A stretch of DNA of 64,000 bases from Streptomyces sp. DH37 (GCF_029813835.1 NZ_JARVKV010000006.1:119903-183902); one strand, 5' to 3'; positions 34,301-47,038 are shown, counted from the stretch's first letter. Notes: a model not told the origin generated them from the sequence alone. Program-made: numbers and translations.

Positions 34301-35005
34301 TCACCGTACGGGCAGGGCCCGCACCCAGGTCCGGTCCTCGGTGAGGTAGGCGTCGACGGCGAGGCCCGCGCCGGCCAGCGCCCCCTCGAACTCCTCCCGG
34401 TCCATCCGCCGGGAGAGGAACGTCTGGGTCCACGTGCCGTCCGGGAAGACGTACTCGCAGCGGATGGAGGACACCCGCGGGTCGTCGGTGGGGTCGGCGG
34501 CGGCGATCCGGACCAGGCCGTCCCCGGCCCTGCGCTCCCGCGGCACCTTCTCGTGCCAGTCCTCGCCCTCGCGCTGGACCAGTACGCAGCCGTCGTCGGC
34601 GACGTGCCGGCGGCAGGCGCGCAGCAGGGCGTCGCGCACCCGGACGTCGCCCGCGTGGACCAGGAAGGAGGACAGCAGGACGACGTCGAAGCGTTCGTCC
34701 AGTTCCAGGGTCTCGATGGGCGAGCACACGGTGCGGGCGCCGCGCACGTGCTCCAGCATCCGCGGCGACTCGTCGACGGCCGTCACCCTGAAGCCGCGTT
34801 CCAGCAGGGGGTGGGTGACCCGGCCCGTCCCGCAGCCCAGTTCCAGCAGCGTCGCCCCGGCGGGGACGGCCGAGGCGACGACCTCGGGCTCGTCGCCGAC
34901 CGGGAGGCGGGTGTAGACCTCCACCGCGCAGCCGTCGGGGGTGATGGCCCCGGCCCCCGTGCCGCCGTGGCCCTGACGTGTCCTCTCGTGCAGCGGTCCG
35001 CTCAT
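34301..35005 (-). CDS. Class I SAM-dependent methyltransferase
   Basis: 234 residues. Motif I LLELGCGTGRVT (~52-63), an acidic residue at the end of strand 2 (TAVDESPRMLEH) and motif IV region DVVLLSSFLVHAG identify a Rossmann-fold SAM methyltransferase of the methyltransf_11/25 type. The C-terminal beta-rich part (SSIRCEYVFPDGTWTQTFLSRRMD) probably binds the substrate, which is unknown. ATG 35005. It lies 68 bp downstream of the guaB1-like gene on the same strand; co-transcription is possible but no functional link is evident. Confidence 0.88.
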   Translation of the reverse strand: MSGPLHERTRQGHGGTGAGAITPDGCAVEVYTRLPVGDEPEVVASAVPAGATLLELGCGTGRVTHPLLERGFRVTAVDESPRMLEHVRGARTVCSPIETLELDERFDVVLLSSFLVHAGDVRVRDALLRACRRHVADDGCVLVQREGEDWHEKVPRERRAGDGLVRIAAADPTDDPRVSSIRCEYVFPDGTWTQTFLSRRMDREEFEGALAGAGLAVDAYLTEDRTWVRALPVR

Positions 35006-35073
35006 GGCGCCATCGAAGCAGCCGCGGCCCGCCCCGGAAAGGGGGCGGGCCGCGGGCGCCGTACGGGGGCGGG

Positions 35074-37669
<2,596 letters not shown>

Positions 37670-37756
37670 CTCGCTACCGTTCCGCCGTACTCGTGTACGC
37701 GCCGTACTCACCCTGCGCGTTCATCCTCGCAGATCCGTGCTGGTCCTGATCCACTC

Positions 37757-37771
37757 CGTGCACGGTGCACG
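37757..37771. promoter_or_regulatory. 15-bp perfect palindrome upstream of the SorC gene
   Basis: CGTGCAC-G-GTGCACG at 37757-37771, in the rpe-regulator gap, ~88 bp before the regulator start. Closer to the start, a 10-bp direct repeat CGCCGTACTC occurs at 37683-37692 and 37700-37709. Either could be the regulator's own operator. Confidence 0.5.
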
Positions 37772-37827
37772 CATGCCGGGGGCCGCGACGCCGTCCCCGA
37801 GCGGTTCCCGGGCGCGCTCGGGCGCCC

Positions 37828-38520
37828 TCAGTGGGCGCACGCGCCGGCGGCCCCGGCCGCGGTCTCCCGGGCCTGGGCGCGCAGCGCCCGCACCGCCGCG
37901 GCCGGGTCGTCCGCGCCGTAGACGGCCGAGCCCGCCACGAAGACGTCCGCGCCGGCCTCGGCGCACCGCTCGATGGTGGAGGCCGACACGCCGCCGTCCA
38001 CCTGGAGCCACAGCTGCAGGCCGTGCTTGTCGATGAGCTGCCGGGTGCGGCGGATCTTGGGCAGCATGACGTCGAGGAACGCCTGGCCGCCGAAGCCGGG
38101 CTCGACGGTCATCACCAGCAGCATGTCCAGTTCGGGCAGCAGGTCCTCGTACGGCTCGATCGGCGTGGCGGGCTTGAGCGCCATGGAGGCGCGGGCCCCC
38201 TTGGCGCGGATCTCGCGGGCCAGCCGCACCGGCGCGGCGGCGGCCTCGACGTGGAAGGTGACGGACCCGGCCCCCGCCTCGACGTACTGCGGCGCCCAGC
38301 GGTCGGGGTCCTCGATCATCAGATGGCAGTCCAGCGGGGTGTCGGTCGCCCTGCTCAGCGACTCGACGACCGGGACGCCGAGCGTGAGGTTGGGGACGAA
38401 GTGGTTGTCCATCACGTCCACGTGGAGCCAGTCGGCGCCCTCGGGTCCTCCGACGCGACGGGCCTCCTCGGCCAGGCGCGCGAAGTCGGCGGACAGGATG
38501 CTGGGGTTGATCTGAACCAT
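37828..38520 (-). CDS. rpe: Ribulose-phosphate 3-epimerase
   Basis: 230 residues. It interconverts ribulose 5-phosphate and xylulose 5-phosphate in the pentose phosphate pathway. Motifs: [15 protein letters not shown] at the start, [18 protein letters not shown] (metal ligands His/Asp), [10 protein letters not shown] and [36 protein letters not shown] 38520 (CTGGGG upstream). It follows rsmB by 85 bp on the same strand, in the conserved rpe-rsmB-fmt order of actinobacteria, and precedes the SorC regulator. The last ~15 residues are Ala/Gly-rich. Confidence 0.97.
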   Translation of the reverse strand: MVQINPSILSADFARLAEEARRVGGPEGADWLHVDVMDNHFVPNLTLGVPVVESLSRATDTPLDCHLMIEDPDRWAPQYVEAGAGSVTFHVEAAAAPVRLAREIRAKGARASMALKPATPIEPYEDLLPELDMLLVMTVEPGFGGQAFLDVMLPKIRRTRQLIDKHGLQLWLQVDGGVSASTIERCAEAGADVFVAGSAVYGADDPAAAVRALRAQARETAAGAAGACAH

Positions 38521-38605
38521 GGCCCCAGTATGTCGTGTCACCCGTCCGGCCCCGGCCGCCGGGGCGCCGGACCGGCCCCGGCCCTCCGCCGCGCCCGACG
38601 GCGCG

Positions 38606-40006
38606 TCAGGTCCGGCGCAGCAGGGCCAGGTACATCGCGTCGGTGCCGTGCAGGTGCGGCCAGAGCTGGATGTCGGGACCGTCGCCGAGCGAGGGGACGC
38701 CGGGCAGCGTCGGACGGGCGTCGATCAGCTCGGCGCTCTCGTGCCTGAGCACGTCGTCGACGACCGCCCGGGTCTCGGCCGGGTGCGGCGAGCAGGTGGC
38801 GTAGCCGACGACGCCGCCGGGCCGCGCCGCCCGCAGCGCCTCGGTCAGCAGCCCGCGCTGGAGCGGGGCGAAGCCGGCCAGGTCCTCGGGACGGCGGCGC
38901 CAGCGCGCCTCGGGGCGGCGGCGCAGCGCGCCGAGCCCGGAGCAGGGCACGTCGACCAGGACGCGGTCGAAGCTGCCGGGCCGCCAGGGCGGACGGGTGC
39001 CGTCGGCGGTGACCACCTGGTACGGGCCCGGGTTGCCGCGCAGCGCGCGGGCCACCAGGCGGGCGCGGTGCGGCTGCTTCTCGGCGGCGAGCAGGGACGC
39101 GCCGCGCCCGGCGGCCAGCGCGCCCAGCAGGGCGGCCTTGCCGCCCGGTCCGGCGCAGCCGTCGAGCCAGCGGCGGTCGCCACCCTCCAGGGGCGCGTTC
39201 GCCAGCGCGAGCGCCACGAGCTGGCTGCCCTCGTCCTGCACCCCCGCGCGTCCCTCGCGCACGGCGTCGATCGCGCCGGGCTCGCCGCCCTCGGCGAGCC
39301 GGACGGCGTACGGCGACCAGCGGCCGGGGACGGCGTCGGGGGTCAGCAGCTCCTCGGCGGTGGCCCGGCCGGGGCGGGCCACCAGGGTGACCTCGGGCCG
39401 GGCGTTGTCGGCCTCCAGCAGCGCCTCGATGCCCTCGCGCCCGCCGCCGAGCGCGTCCCACAGCGCGGAGACGATCCAGCGGGGGTGGGCGTGGACGATC
39501 CCCAGGTGCTCCTCGGGATCCTCCTGGTAGGGCGGGGCGACCTTCTCCAGCCAGCCGTCCAGGTCGTCGGCCGCGACCTTGCGCAGCACGGCGTTGACGA
39601 ACCTCGCCCGCCCGTCGCCGAGCACCACCCGGGCCAGCTCCACGGTGGTGCTCACCGCGGCGTGGGCGGGGATGCGGGTGCCCAGCAGCTGGTGGGCGCC
39701 GAGCGAGAGCACGTCCAGCACCGGCGGGTCCACCTCGCGCAGCGGGCGGTCCACGCACTCGGCGACGATCGCGTCGTAGGTGCCCTGCCTGCGCAGCGTG
39801 CCGTAGACCAGCTCGGTGGCCAGGGCCGCGTCCCGCCCGTCGATGTCGCCGCGCTCGCGGGCCCCGCGCAGCAGCGGGGGCAGGACGAGGTTGGCGTACG
39901 CGTCGCGCTCGTCGACGGCCCGCAGCGCCTCGTAGGCGATCAGGCGTACGGGGTCCTTCTTGGGGCGGCGGTAGGGCCTGGCGGGACGGCGCGGCCGGGT
40001 GCTCAC
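38606..40006 (-). CDS. rsmB: 16S rRNA m5C methyltransferase (RsmB/Sun)
   Basis: 466 residues. N-terminal NusB-like RNA-binding domain (~20-160: [42 protein letters not shown]) and a C-terminal SAM methyltransferase domain with [15 protein letters not shown] (~272-286), the motif IV Cys in [19 protein letters not shown] and the motif VI Cys in [11 protein letters not shown]. It methylates a cytosine of 16S rRNA (C967 in E. coli). GTG 40006. A basic Arg/Pro-rich N-terminus ([18 protein letters not shown]) precedes the NusB-like part. Downstream of fmt after 120 bp. Confidence 0.95.
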   Translation of the reverse strand: MSTRPRRPARPYRRPKKDPVRLIAYEALRAVDERDAYANLVLPPLLRGARERGDIDGRDAALATELVYGTLRRQGTYDAIVAECVDRPLREVDPPVLDVLSLGAHQLLGTRIPAHAAVSTTVELARVVLGDGRARFVNAVLRKVAADDLDGWLEKVAPPYQEDPEEHLGIVHAHPRWIVSALWDALGGGREGIEALLEADNARPEVTLVARPGRATAEELLTPDAVPGRWSPYAVRLAEGGEPGAIDAVREGRAGVQDEGSQLVALALANAPLEGGDRRWLDGCAGPGGKAALLGALAAGRGASLLAAEKQPHRARLVARALRGNPGPYQVVTADGTRPPWRPGSFDRVLVDVPCSGLGALRRRPEARWRRRPEDLAGFAPLQRGLLTEALRAARPGGVVGYATCSPHPAETRAVVDDVLRHESAELIDARPTLPGVPSLGDGPDIQLWPHLHGTDAMYLALLRRT

Positions 40007-40126
40007 GGGAAAGGTGCTCCGGGGGTATCGGGAACGGCGCGGGGGAGGCGCCCGCTCCAGCCTAATCCCCGCTCCGGGCGCCCCGCCCGGGGCGGGACGG
40101 ACCGCCGGAGCGGGACGGACCGCCCC

Positions 40127-41059
40127 TCACTCCCCCAGGCGCTCCCCCTGGGGGATGCGCACGCCGCGCGCCCAGTCGGCGGCGGACATCGGCTTCCTGC
40201 CCTGCGGCTGGACCCACAGCAGTTCGACCGCGTGCGACCCGGTTCCGGCGTGCACGGTGTTCTTGCCGACGGCCAGCTCGCCGGGGGCCAGGTCGGTGCG
40301 GTCGGGCGCGGGGGCGACCTGCCGCAGCTTGAGCCGCTCGCCGCGGAAGAGCGTCCAGGCGCCGGGCGCGGGCGAGCAGCCGCGCACCACGCGGTCCACG
40401 CGCAGGGCGGGGGCGGCCCAGTCCACGCGGGCGTCCTCGACCGTGATCTTGGGGGCGAGGCTGACGCCCTCCTCGGGCTGGGGGACGGCCCGCAGCGTGC
40501 CGTCCTCGATGCCGTCCATGGTGGCGGCCAGCAGCCCGGCGCCCGCGAAGGCCAGCCGGGTCAGCAGGTCGCCGCTGGTGTCGGTGGGCCGGATCTCCTC
40601 GGTGACCACGCCGTAGACCGGCCCGGAGTCGAGCCCCTCCTCGATGAGGAAGGTGGAGGCGCCGGTGACCTCGTCCCCGGCCATGATCGCGTGCTGGACG
40701 GGCGCGGCGCCGCGCCAGGCCGGCAGCAGTGAGAAGTGCAGGTTGACCCAGCCCCTGGCCGGGACGTCGAGCGCGACCCGGGGCAGCAGCGCGCCGTAGG
40801 CGACGACCGGGCAGCAGTCCGGGGCGATCTCGCGCAGGCGGGCGAGGAAGTCCTCGTCGCGCGGCCGGGCGGGCCTGAGGACCTCGATGCCGGCCTCCTC
40901 GGCCCGCTGCGCGACCGGGCTCGCCACCAGGCGGCGCCCGCGTCCGGCCGGCGCGTCGGGCCGGGTGACGACGGCCGCGACCTCGTGCCTCTCCGATGCG
41001 ATCAGGGCGTCGAGGGCGGGGACGGCCACCTCGGGGGTGCCGGCGAAGACGAGCCTCAT
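40127..41059 (-). CDS. fmt: Methionyl-tRNA formyltransferase
   Basis: 310 residues. It formylates initiator Met-tRNA using 10-formyl-THF. Motifs: [19 protein letters not shown] at the N-terminus, the catalytic region [20 protein letters not shown] (~108-127), and the C-terminal OB-like domain with [24 protein letters not shown] 41059 with AGAGGTGG upstream; the longer frame runs into non-coding DNA. Divergent from the HTH-like gene at 41344, and upstream of rsmB and rpe on the same strand. Confidence 0.96.
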   Translation of the reverse strand: MRLVFAGTPEVAVPALDALIASERHEVAAVVTRPDAPAGRGRRLVASPVAQRAEEAGIEVLRPARPRDEDFLARLREIAPDCCPVVAYGALLPRVALDVPARGWVNLHFSLLPAWRGAAPVQHAIMAGDEVTGASTFLIEEGLDSGPVYGVVTEEIRPTDTSGDLLTRLAFAGAGLLAATMDGIEDGTLRAVPQPEEGVSLAPKITVEDARVDWAAPALRVDRVVRGCSPAPGAWTLFRGERLKLRQVAPAPDRTDLAPGELAVGKNTVHAGTGSHAVELLWVQPQGRKPMSAADWARGVRIPQGERLGE

Positions 41060-41343
41060 CGGTGCGGGACCACCTCTCGGAGACGGACATGAGACCGCGC
41101 CGGGACGCGGGGAGGCGCCGGGCGCGGGACGGCGCACCAGTCTACGGCCCGTCACGGCGGCGGAACCGGTGGGCGCTCCGGGCGCTCCCCGAGGGCGTAT
41201 GGCTCCAGGTGCGCGACCTTGCGACCGCCCTCGCGCTCCCTCAGCGTGACCCCGGCGCCCGGTGCGGCGTTGGTCAATGCAGCTTGACCGAAACGGCCGC
41301 AGACGCGGCCGGTCGATCCCACGCCGGTCCGAGAGGCTTGACC

Positions 41344-41973
41344 ATGGCCGACCACGCCACCCCCGACGCCCGGGCACGGGCCAGTCTGCACCTGCTGGTG
41401 CGGGACATCGAGCGGGTCCGCCGGCAGGTGGACGCGCTGCGCACCCTGACCGCGCAGCTCGGCAACGTCTACCGGCCGCGGCGCACGGGTCCGTCCACGG
41501 GCTTCGTCGTCTACGGCAGGGCTCCGGCCCCCACCGTGCGGCTCGCCCAGGAGCTGCGCGACAGCGTCGAGGCGCTGGTGACGGCGGCGGTGGAGTTCGA
41601 CCGCTCGCTGGGCTTCTCGTGGGACGCGGTCGGCTCGGCCCTCGGCGTGACCAAGCAGGCCGTCCACCGCCGCTACGGCTCGCGCCGGGCCGCCGCCCAG
41701 CCGGGCGGCACGGCCACCGCCACGGTGGCGGCGCCTGCCACCGCCGCCCCTACAACCACCGCCGCTCCCACAACCGCCTCCGCCGCCGACGGGGCGGAGG
41801 CGGTGCCGCGGACCTCCCGGGACGAGGAGGGCCCCGGGGCGGCCGCACGCTCCGTGACCGTGGGACCGGGTACCCCGCCGGTGTCCGCCACCGCCCCTCA
41901 GCCGCCCGGGCGGCCGACGCAGCCGCCGTCGGACTCCCGCCCGGGCGCCCTCCCCGGCCCCCGCAACGGCTGA
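41344..41973 (+). CDS. Conserved HTH-like protein with disordered tail (hypothetical)
   Basis: 209 residues. The first ~105 residues look folded and helical ([24 protein letters not shown], then [25 protein letters not shown]), ending in a helix-turn-helix-like stretch [22 protein letters not shown] (~97-118), similar to sigma-region-4 or AsnC-type helices. The remaining ~90 residues are low-complexity Ala/Thr/Pro and probably disordered. ATG 41344 follows a TTGACC sequence and has no clear ribosome binding site (GAGAGGCTTGACC upstream). The fmt-priA location is conserved in Streptomyces as I remember it; function unknown. DNA binding is inferred from the motif. Confidence 0.75.
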   Translation: MADHATPDARARASLHLLVRDIERVRRQVDALRTLTAQLGNVYRPRRTGPSTGFVVYGRAPAPTVRLAQELRDSVEALVTAAVEFDRSLGFSWDAVGSALGVTKQAVHRRYGSRRAAAQPGGTATATVAAPATAAPTTTAAPTTASAADGAEAVPRTSRDEEGPGAAARSVTVGPGTPPVSATAPQPPGRPTQPPSDSRPGALPGPRNG

Positions 41974-41996
41974 CCCCCTCCTCAGCCGTCTCCCCC

Positions 41997-42042
41997 GCCG
42001 CCCGGCGTCCGGCCGCATCCCCTCGGCCGGACGCCGGGCGGC
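41997..42042. terminator. 19-bp perfect inverted repeat between convergent genes
   Basis: GCCGCCCGGCGTCCGGCCG (41997-42015) pairs fully with 42024-42042, loop CATCCCCT. It lies between the HTH-like gene and the end of priA, so serves both directions. No U-tract. Confidence 0.75.
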
Positions 42043-42100
42043 CCCGCGTCCCCGTGCGCACGGGGCCGTCCCGCGGGCCCGGTGCGGGGCCGGCGCACGG

Positions 42101-44251
42101 TCAGCCGATGTCCTCGGGGTCGATGCGGACGCGTACGGGCGCGCTCTCGCGGCGTGCGAGACGGGCCGCCCGCGCGGTCCTCAGCGCGGTGGCGAGCGCC
42201 GCGCCGCTGCCCGGCGGCACCCTCACCAGGGCCCGGTCCCACCGCTCGCCCGGTGGACGCCCGCCGGGGCGCCGGGGCCGCCCCGGCTCGGGCGCCGGCA
42301 GCGGCACCGGGCCCAGGACCTCGGCGTCGGCGGGCAGTTCGGCCGCGGCCAGCAGCTCGGCGACGGCCTCGGGCGGCCCGGTCACCGCGGCCATCCGGGA
42401 CACCGGCGGGAAGCCCAGCTCGGCACGCTCGGCCAGCTCGCGCCGGGCGTGCCCGGCCGGGTCCCAGCGCACCAGCGCCTGGACGGGGCGCAGCGTCGGC
42501 TCGGCCATCACCACCACCGTGCCGCCCTCGCCGTGGGGGCGCACCAGCGCGGCGGCGTCCAGCCAGCGGCGCAGCGCCTCCTCCCCCGCGCGCAGGTCGG
42601 GACGGGAGAGCAGCGCCCAGCCGTCCAGCAGCAGGGCCGCCGCGTAGCCCGGTCCCTCGGCGACCGGTTCCGCGCCGGGGGTGCTGACCACCAGCGCGGG
42701 CCGGTCGGGCACCGTGTCCAGGACGTGGTCGCGGCCGGAGGTGCGGACGGGCACGGCGGGGAAGGCGCGGCCCAGCTCCTCGGCGGTGCGCCGGGCGCCG
42801 AAGACCCGGCCCCGCAGCCGTGCGCCGCCGCACTCCGCGCACGACCAGCCGGGCTCGTCGCGGCCGCACCAGCCGCAGCGGGGCGGGGCGCCGGCGCCGG
42901 TGGCCTCCAGGGGGCCGGAGCAGTGGGCGCAGCGCGCGGGTTCGCGGCAGCGCTCGCAGGCCAGCCGGGGCACGTAGCCGCGCCGCGGCACCTGCACCAG
43001 CACCGGGCCGCGCGTCAGCGCCTCGCGCACCGTGCTCCAGGCGAGGGTGGGCAGCCGGGCGGCGCGTGCGGCCGGGTCGCGCGCCTCGTCGCCGTCGCCG
43101 ACGGTGCGGACCAGGGGGGCGCTCGCGCGCACCGCGTCGCGGTCGGCGGCCAGCGGGCGGGCCCAGCCGGTCTCGACGAGCTGGGCGGCCTCCACGGTGC
43201 AGCCGTGCGAGCCCAGCAGGAAGGCGCACTTCTCCCGGGCGGTGCGCAGCAGCAGCACCTCGCGGGCGTGCGGCATGGGCTCGTGGGGGTCGCGGTGGCT
43301 GGAGTCCCCGTCGTCCCAGATGGCGACCAGCCCCAGGTCGCGCACGGGCGCGAACATCGCGGCGCGGGTGCCGACGACGCAGCGCACCGCGCCGCGGTTG
43401 ACGGCGAGCCAGCGGCGGTAGCGGGCCTCGGCCCCGGAGTCGGCGGTGAGCAGGACGTGCCGGCCGTCGCCGACCAGGGCGGTGAGGGCGGCGTCCACAC
43501 GGGCGGCGACCCGCCCGTCGGGCAGGACGGCGAGCGCGCCGCGGCCGGAGGCCAGGGTGGCGGCCAGCGCCCGGGCCAGCTCGTCGGGCCAGTGCGGCCC
43601 GGGCAGCGCCGTCCACACCGCGCGGGGGGACTCGCCCCCGGCCAGCGCCCGCAGGTAGCCGGGCCCGGCCGGGTAGCGCGCCCAGGAGGCCGCCTCGGGC
43701 CGCGGGGGCGGCGGTCCGGCGGACCCGGCCGCCGCCTTCTCCGCACGGGCCATGCGCGGCGGCACGGCGAGCTGGACGACGTCGGCCAGCGCCCCGGCGT
43801 AGCGGTCGGCGACGGCGCGGCACAGCCGCAGCAGGCCGGGGCCGAGGACCGGCTCCGGGGAGAGGACCTGGGCGATGGGGGCGAGGACGCCGGGGAAGTC
43901 GGAGTCCGCGCGCCGTTCGACGATGAAGCCGTTGACCAGCCCGCCGCCCTCGCGGCGCCCGCCCCGCTCCCCGGCCCCGAAGCGCACCCGCACCCGCGCG
44001 CCGGGCCGGGCCTCGGCGTCCATGACGGCGGGGACGGCGTAGTCGAAGAGGCGGTCGAGGTGGAGCAGCCCCTTGTCGACCAGGACGCGGGCGACGGGGT
44101 CGCGTTCGGCGAGCTCGGCCCCGCGCCAGGTGCGCGGCCGGGCGCGGGGCGGCTTGGCCCGGCGGACGGTCTCGCGGATCAGCGCGAGCTGCTCGCCCCC
44201 CGGCGGATCGTCCGCCGGGGGCCTGCCCGGCCGCTCGTCCTCGCTGCTCAC
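42101..44251 (-). CDS. priA: PriA-like primosomal protein, helicase motifs lost
   Basis: 716 residues. The N-terminal 3'-DNA-binding domain (VARVLVDKGLLHLDRLFDYAVP) and the cysteine cluster CERCREPARCAHC...CGWCGRDEPGWSCAECG (~430-480) match PriA. The helicase core is degenerate: the Walker A position reads SGRGALAVLPDGRVAARVDAAL with no GxGK(T/S), and the DEAH-like box is WDDGDSSH. Actinobacterial PriA proteins are known to lack detectable helicase motifs, so it probably acts in replication restart as a structural or loading factor rather than an ATPase. GTG/ATG choice: start at 44251 (MSSEDERPG). Downstream of metK. Confidence 0.88.
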   Translation of the reverse strand: MSSEDERPGRPPADDPPGGEQLALIRETVRRAKPPRARPRTWRGAELAERDPVARVLVDKGLLHLDRLFDYAVPAVMDAEARPGARVRVRFGAGERGGRREGGGLVNGFIVERRADSDFPGVLAPIAQVLSPEPVLGPGLLRLCRAVADRYAGALADVVQLAVPPRMARAEKAAAGSAGPPPPRPEAASWARYPAGPGYLRALAGGESPRAVWTALPGPHWPDELARALAATLASGRGALAVLPDGRVAARVDAALTALVGDGRHVLLTADSGAEARYRRWLAVNRGAVRCVVGTRAAMFAPVRDLGLVAIWDDGDSSHRDPHEPMPHAREVLLLRTAREKCAFLLGSHGCTVEAAQLVETGWARPLAADRDAVRASAPLVRTVGDGDEARDPAARAARLPTLAWSTVREALTRGPVLVQVPRRGYVPRLACERCREPARCAHCSGPLEATGAGAPPRCGWCGRDEPGWSCAECGGARLRGRVFGARRTAEELGRAFPAVPVRTSGRDHVLDTVPDRPALVVSTPGAEPVAEGPGYAAALLLDGWALLSRPDLRAGEEALRRWLDAAALVRPHGEGGTVVVMAEPTLRPVQALVRWDPAGHARRELAERAELGFPPVSRMAAVTGPPEAVAELLAAAELPADAEVLGPVPLPAPEPGRPRRPGGRPPGERWDRALVRVPPGSGAALATALRTARAARLARRESAPVRVRIDPEDIG

Positions 44252-44279
44252 AGCCCTCAGTCCTACCAGAACCCACTGA

Positions 44280-44321
44280 CACGGCCCGGGTCCGGGCGGG
44301 CAGCCGCGGATCCGGGCCGTG
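44280..44321 (-). terminator. Hairpin between metK and priA
   Basis: CACGGCCCGG (44280-44289) pairs with CCGGGCCGTG (44312-44321), 10 bp, enclosing a G/C-rich 22-nt loop. It lies ~40 bp past the metK stop codon on the minus strand. Confidence 0.5.
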
Positions 44322-44353
44322 CCGGTGGTGTGCCGGTGGTGTGCCGGTGGTGT
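44321..44353. repeat. 11-bp tandem repeat, three perfect copies
   Basis: GCCGGTGGTGT repeated three times without change at 44321-44353, just after the metK stop codon on the minus strand and abutting the hairpin arm. Confidence 0.9.
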
Positions 44354-44362
44354 GCGCCGCCG

Positions 44363-45571
44363 CTACAGTCCGGCGGCGGTGCGCAGGGCGTCGGTGCGGT
44401 CGGTGCGCTCCCAGGTGAAGTCGGGCAGCTCCCGGCCGAAGTGGCCGTAGGCGGCCGTCTGGGCGTAGATCGGCCGCAGCAGGTCCAGGTCCCGGATGAT
44501 GGCGGCCGGCCGCAGGTCGAACACCTCGCCGATGGCCCGCTCGATCCGCTCGGGGTCCACGGTGGAGGTGCCGAAGGTCTCCACGAACAGCCCCACCGGC
44601 TCGGCCTTGCCGATCGCGTACGCCACCTGCACCTCGCACCGCGACGCCAGCCCGGCGGCCACCACGTTCTTGGCCACCCACCGCATCGCGTACGCGGCCG
44701 AGCGGTCGACCTTGGAGGGGTCCTTGCCGGAGAAGGCACCGCCGCCGTGCCGGGCCATCCCCCCGTAGGTGTCGATGATGATCTTCCGGCCGGTCAGGCC
44801 CGCGTCCCCCATCGGGCCGCCGATCTCGAACCGTCCGGTGGGGTTGACCAGCAGGCGGTAGCCGTCGGTGTCCAGCTTGATCCCGTCCGCCACCAGACCG
44901 GCCAGCACGTGCTCCACCACGAACTCCCGGATGTCCGGGGCCAGCAGCGAGTCCAGATCGATGTCGGAGGCGTGCTGGGAGGAAACCACCACGGTGTCCA
45001 GCCGCACGGCCTTCTCCCCGTCGTACTCGATGGTCACCTGCGTCTTGCCGTCCGGGCGCAGGTAGGGGATGGTCCCGTTCTTGCGCACCTCGCTCAGCCG
45101 GCGCGAGAGCCGGTGGGCCAGGTGGATCGGCAGCGGCATCAGCTCCGGCGTCTCGTCGCAGGCGTAGCCGAACATCAGGCCCTGGTCGCCGGCGCCCTGC
45201 CGGTCCAGCTCGTCCTCATCGCCCTCCACGCGCTGCTCGTAGGCGGCGTCCACGCCCTGGGCGATGTCCGGGGACTGCGCCCCGATGGAGACCGACACCC
45301 CGCACGAGGCGCCGTCGAAGCCCTTCTTGGAGGAGTCGTAGCCGATGGCCAGGACGGTGTTGCGCACCAGGGTGGGGATGTCGGCGTAGGCGGCGGTGGT
45401 GACCTCGCCGGCCACATGCACCAGACCGGTGGTGATCAGCGTCTCCACCGCCACCCGGGAGGCCGGGTCCTGCTCCAGCAGGGCGTCGAGAATGGTGTCG
45501 CTGATCTGGTCGGCGATCTTGTCGGGGTGACCCTCGGTCACGGACTCCGAGGTGAACAGGCGGCGGGACAC
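44363..45571 (-). CDS. metK: S-adenosylmethionine synthetase
   Basis: 402 residues. It makes SAM from methionine and ATP. Motifs: [17 protein letters not shown] (~7-23), the [10 protein letters not shown] signature (~128) and the P-loop-like [19 protein letters not shown] (~277-295). GTG 45571 is preceded by AGGGAG; an ATG two bases upstream is out of frame. The 237-bp upstream gap holds a good -10 box, TAAACT (45656-45661 on the minus strand), so metK probably has its own promoter besides read-through from coaBC. No SAM riboswitch is visible. Last gene of the sIHF-gmk-rpoZ-coaBC-metK run. Confidence 0.97.
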   Translation of the reverse strand: MSRRLFTSESVTEGHPDKIADQISDTILDALLEQDPASRVAVETLITTGLVHVAGEVTTAAYADIPTLVRNTVLAIGYDSSKKGFDGASCGVSVSIGAQSPDIAQGVDAAYEQRVEGDEDELDRQGAGDQGLMFGYACDETPELMPLPIHLAHRLSRRLSEVRKNGTIPYLRPDGKTQVTIEYDGEKAVRLDTVVVSSQHASDIDLDSLLAPDIREFVVEHVLAGLVADGIKLDTDGYRLLVNPTGRFEIGGPMGDAGLTGRKIIIDTYGGMARHGGGAFSGKDPSKVDRSAAYAMRWVAKNVVAAGLASRCEVQVAYAIGKAEPVGLFVETFGTSTVDPERIERAIGEVFDLRPAAIIRDLDLLRPIYAQTAAYGHFGRELPDFTWERTDRTDALRTAAGL

Positions 45572-45808
45572 ATCGCTCCCTGGGTTTGCAGCGGCTGCTG
45601 GCTGACTTGGTGTGCGGATCCGGCGTCGGGCTGCGCCCGAGCGCGGTCCGTCGTCAGTTTATCCGCAGCTCGTCACGGATCGGCCAGGACGTCTCGCACT
45701 GCGACACGACCCGGCGCACCGCACGGCTCGCGCGGAAGGGGAGGGACCGCGCCCGGAACGGGCCGCCCGCCCAGGTGGCGCGGCTCCTCGGCCCCTTCCC
45801 CGGGGCGT

Positions 45809-47038
45809 TCACCGTGTGTTCAGCATGTGGACGACCTTGTCCCAGAGCGTGTCGGCGAGGGCCTCCTTGGGGCCGTGCGGCACGGGTGTCTCACTGCCGT
45901 CCGCGCCCAGGACGACGGCCTCGTTCTCCTCCGAGCCGAACGTCCTGTCCTCCCCGACCTCGTTGACGACCAGCAGGTCGCACCCCTTGCGGGCGAGCTT
46001 GGCCCGGCCGTTGGCCAGGACGTCGTCGGTCTCGGCGGCGAAGCCGACGACCACCTGCCCGGGGCGGGGGCGGGCGGCGGAGAGTTCGGCGAGTTCGGCG
46101 AGGACGTCGGGGTTGCGGACCAGGGCGATCGGCTCCGGTTCCCGGCCCTCCCGCTTCTTGATCTTCCCCTGGGCGTAGCGGGCGGGCCGGAAGTCGGCCA
46201 CGGCCGCGGCCATGACCACCGCGTCCGCGTCCTCGGCGGCCTTCAGCACGGCCTCCCGCAGCTGCGCGGCGGTGCCCACCCGCACCACGTCCGCGCCCGC
46301 GGGATCGGGCAGGGCGGTGTTGGCGGCGACCAGGGTCACCCGCGCCCCGCGCGCCACCGCGGTGCGGGCCAGGGCGTACCCCTGGCGGCCGGAGGAGCGG
46401 TTGCCCAGGAAGCGGACCGGGTCCAGCGGCTCGCGGGTGCCGCCCGCGCTGACCACGACGTGGCGTCCGGCCAGGTCGCGCCCGGGCGCGGCGCCGCGGG
46501 CGAGGACCCGGCGGCAGACCTCGAAGATCTCGCCGGGGTCCGGCAGGCGGCCCTTGCCGGTGTCCTTGCCGGTCAGCCGGCCGACGGCGGGCTCGACGAC
46601 GACCGCGCCGCGGCGGCGCAGGACGGCCACGTTCTCCTGGGTGGCGGGGTGCTCCCACATCTCGGTGTGCATGGCGGGCGCGAAGACCACCGGGCAGCGC
46701 GCGGTGAGCAGGGTGTTGGTCAGCAGGTCGTCGGCGAGGCCGTGGGCGGCCCGGGCGAGCGTGTCGGCGGTGGCGGGCGCGACGACGACCAGATCGGCCT
46801 CCTGCCCGATGCGGACGTGCGGGACCTCGTGGACGTCCTCCCACACCCCCGTGGTCACGGGGTTGCCGGACAGCGCCGCCCAGGTGGGCTCGCCCACGAA
46901 CCTCAGCGCCGATCCGGTCGGCACCACCCGTACGTCGTGGCCGGACTCCGTCAGCCTCCGCAGCAGCTCGCACGCCTTGTAGGCGGCGATGCCGCCGCTG
47001 ACCCCCAGGACGACTCTGGGCTTGTCGGACCTGTCCAT
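45809..47038 (-). CDS. coaBC: Phosphopantothenoylcysteine decarboxylase/synthetase
   Basis: 409 residues. The N-terminal flavoprotein decarboxylase domain (VVLGVSGGIAAYKACELLRRL, LVVAPATADTLARAAHGLADDLLT, PAMHTEMWEHPATQEN) and the C-terminal CTP-dependent synthetase domain (VVVSAGGTREPLDPVRFLGNRSSGRQG, AAAVADFRP, VVGFAAETDD) are both complete. It performs two consecutive steps of coenzyme A synthesis. ATG 47038 follows GGGAGAGGCGAGGG; the longer frame is unsupported. Downstream of rpoZ after 177 bp on the same strand. Confidence 0.97.
   Translation of the reverse strand: MDRSDKPRVVLGVSGGIAAYKACELLRRLTESGHDVRVVPTGSALRFVGEPTWAALSGNPVTTGVWEDVHEVPHVRIGQEADLVVVAPATADTLARAAHGLADDLLTNTLLTARCPVVFAPAMHTEMWEHPATQENVAVLRRRGAVVVEPAVGRLTGKDTGKGRLPDPGEIFEVCRRVLARGAAPGRDLAGRHVVVSAGGTREPLDPVRFLGNRSSGRQGYALARTAVARGARVTLVAANTALPDPAGADVVRVGTAAQLREAVLKAAEDADAVVMAAAVADFRPARYAQGKIKKREGREPEPIALVRNPDVLAELAELSAARPRPGQVVVGFAAETDDVLANGRAKLARKGCDLLVVNEVGEDRTFGSEENEAVVLGADGSETPVPHGPKEALADTLWDKVVHMLNTR

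Noticed and set aside
45572..45808. Possible SAM riboswitch upstream of metK
   Set aside because: I could not find the conserved blocks of SAM-I, SAM-II or SAM-IV aptamers; only a -10 box and ordinary G/C-rich sequence are visible.
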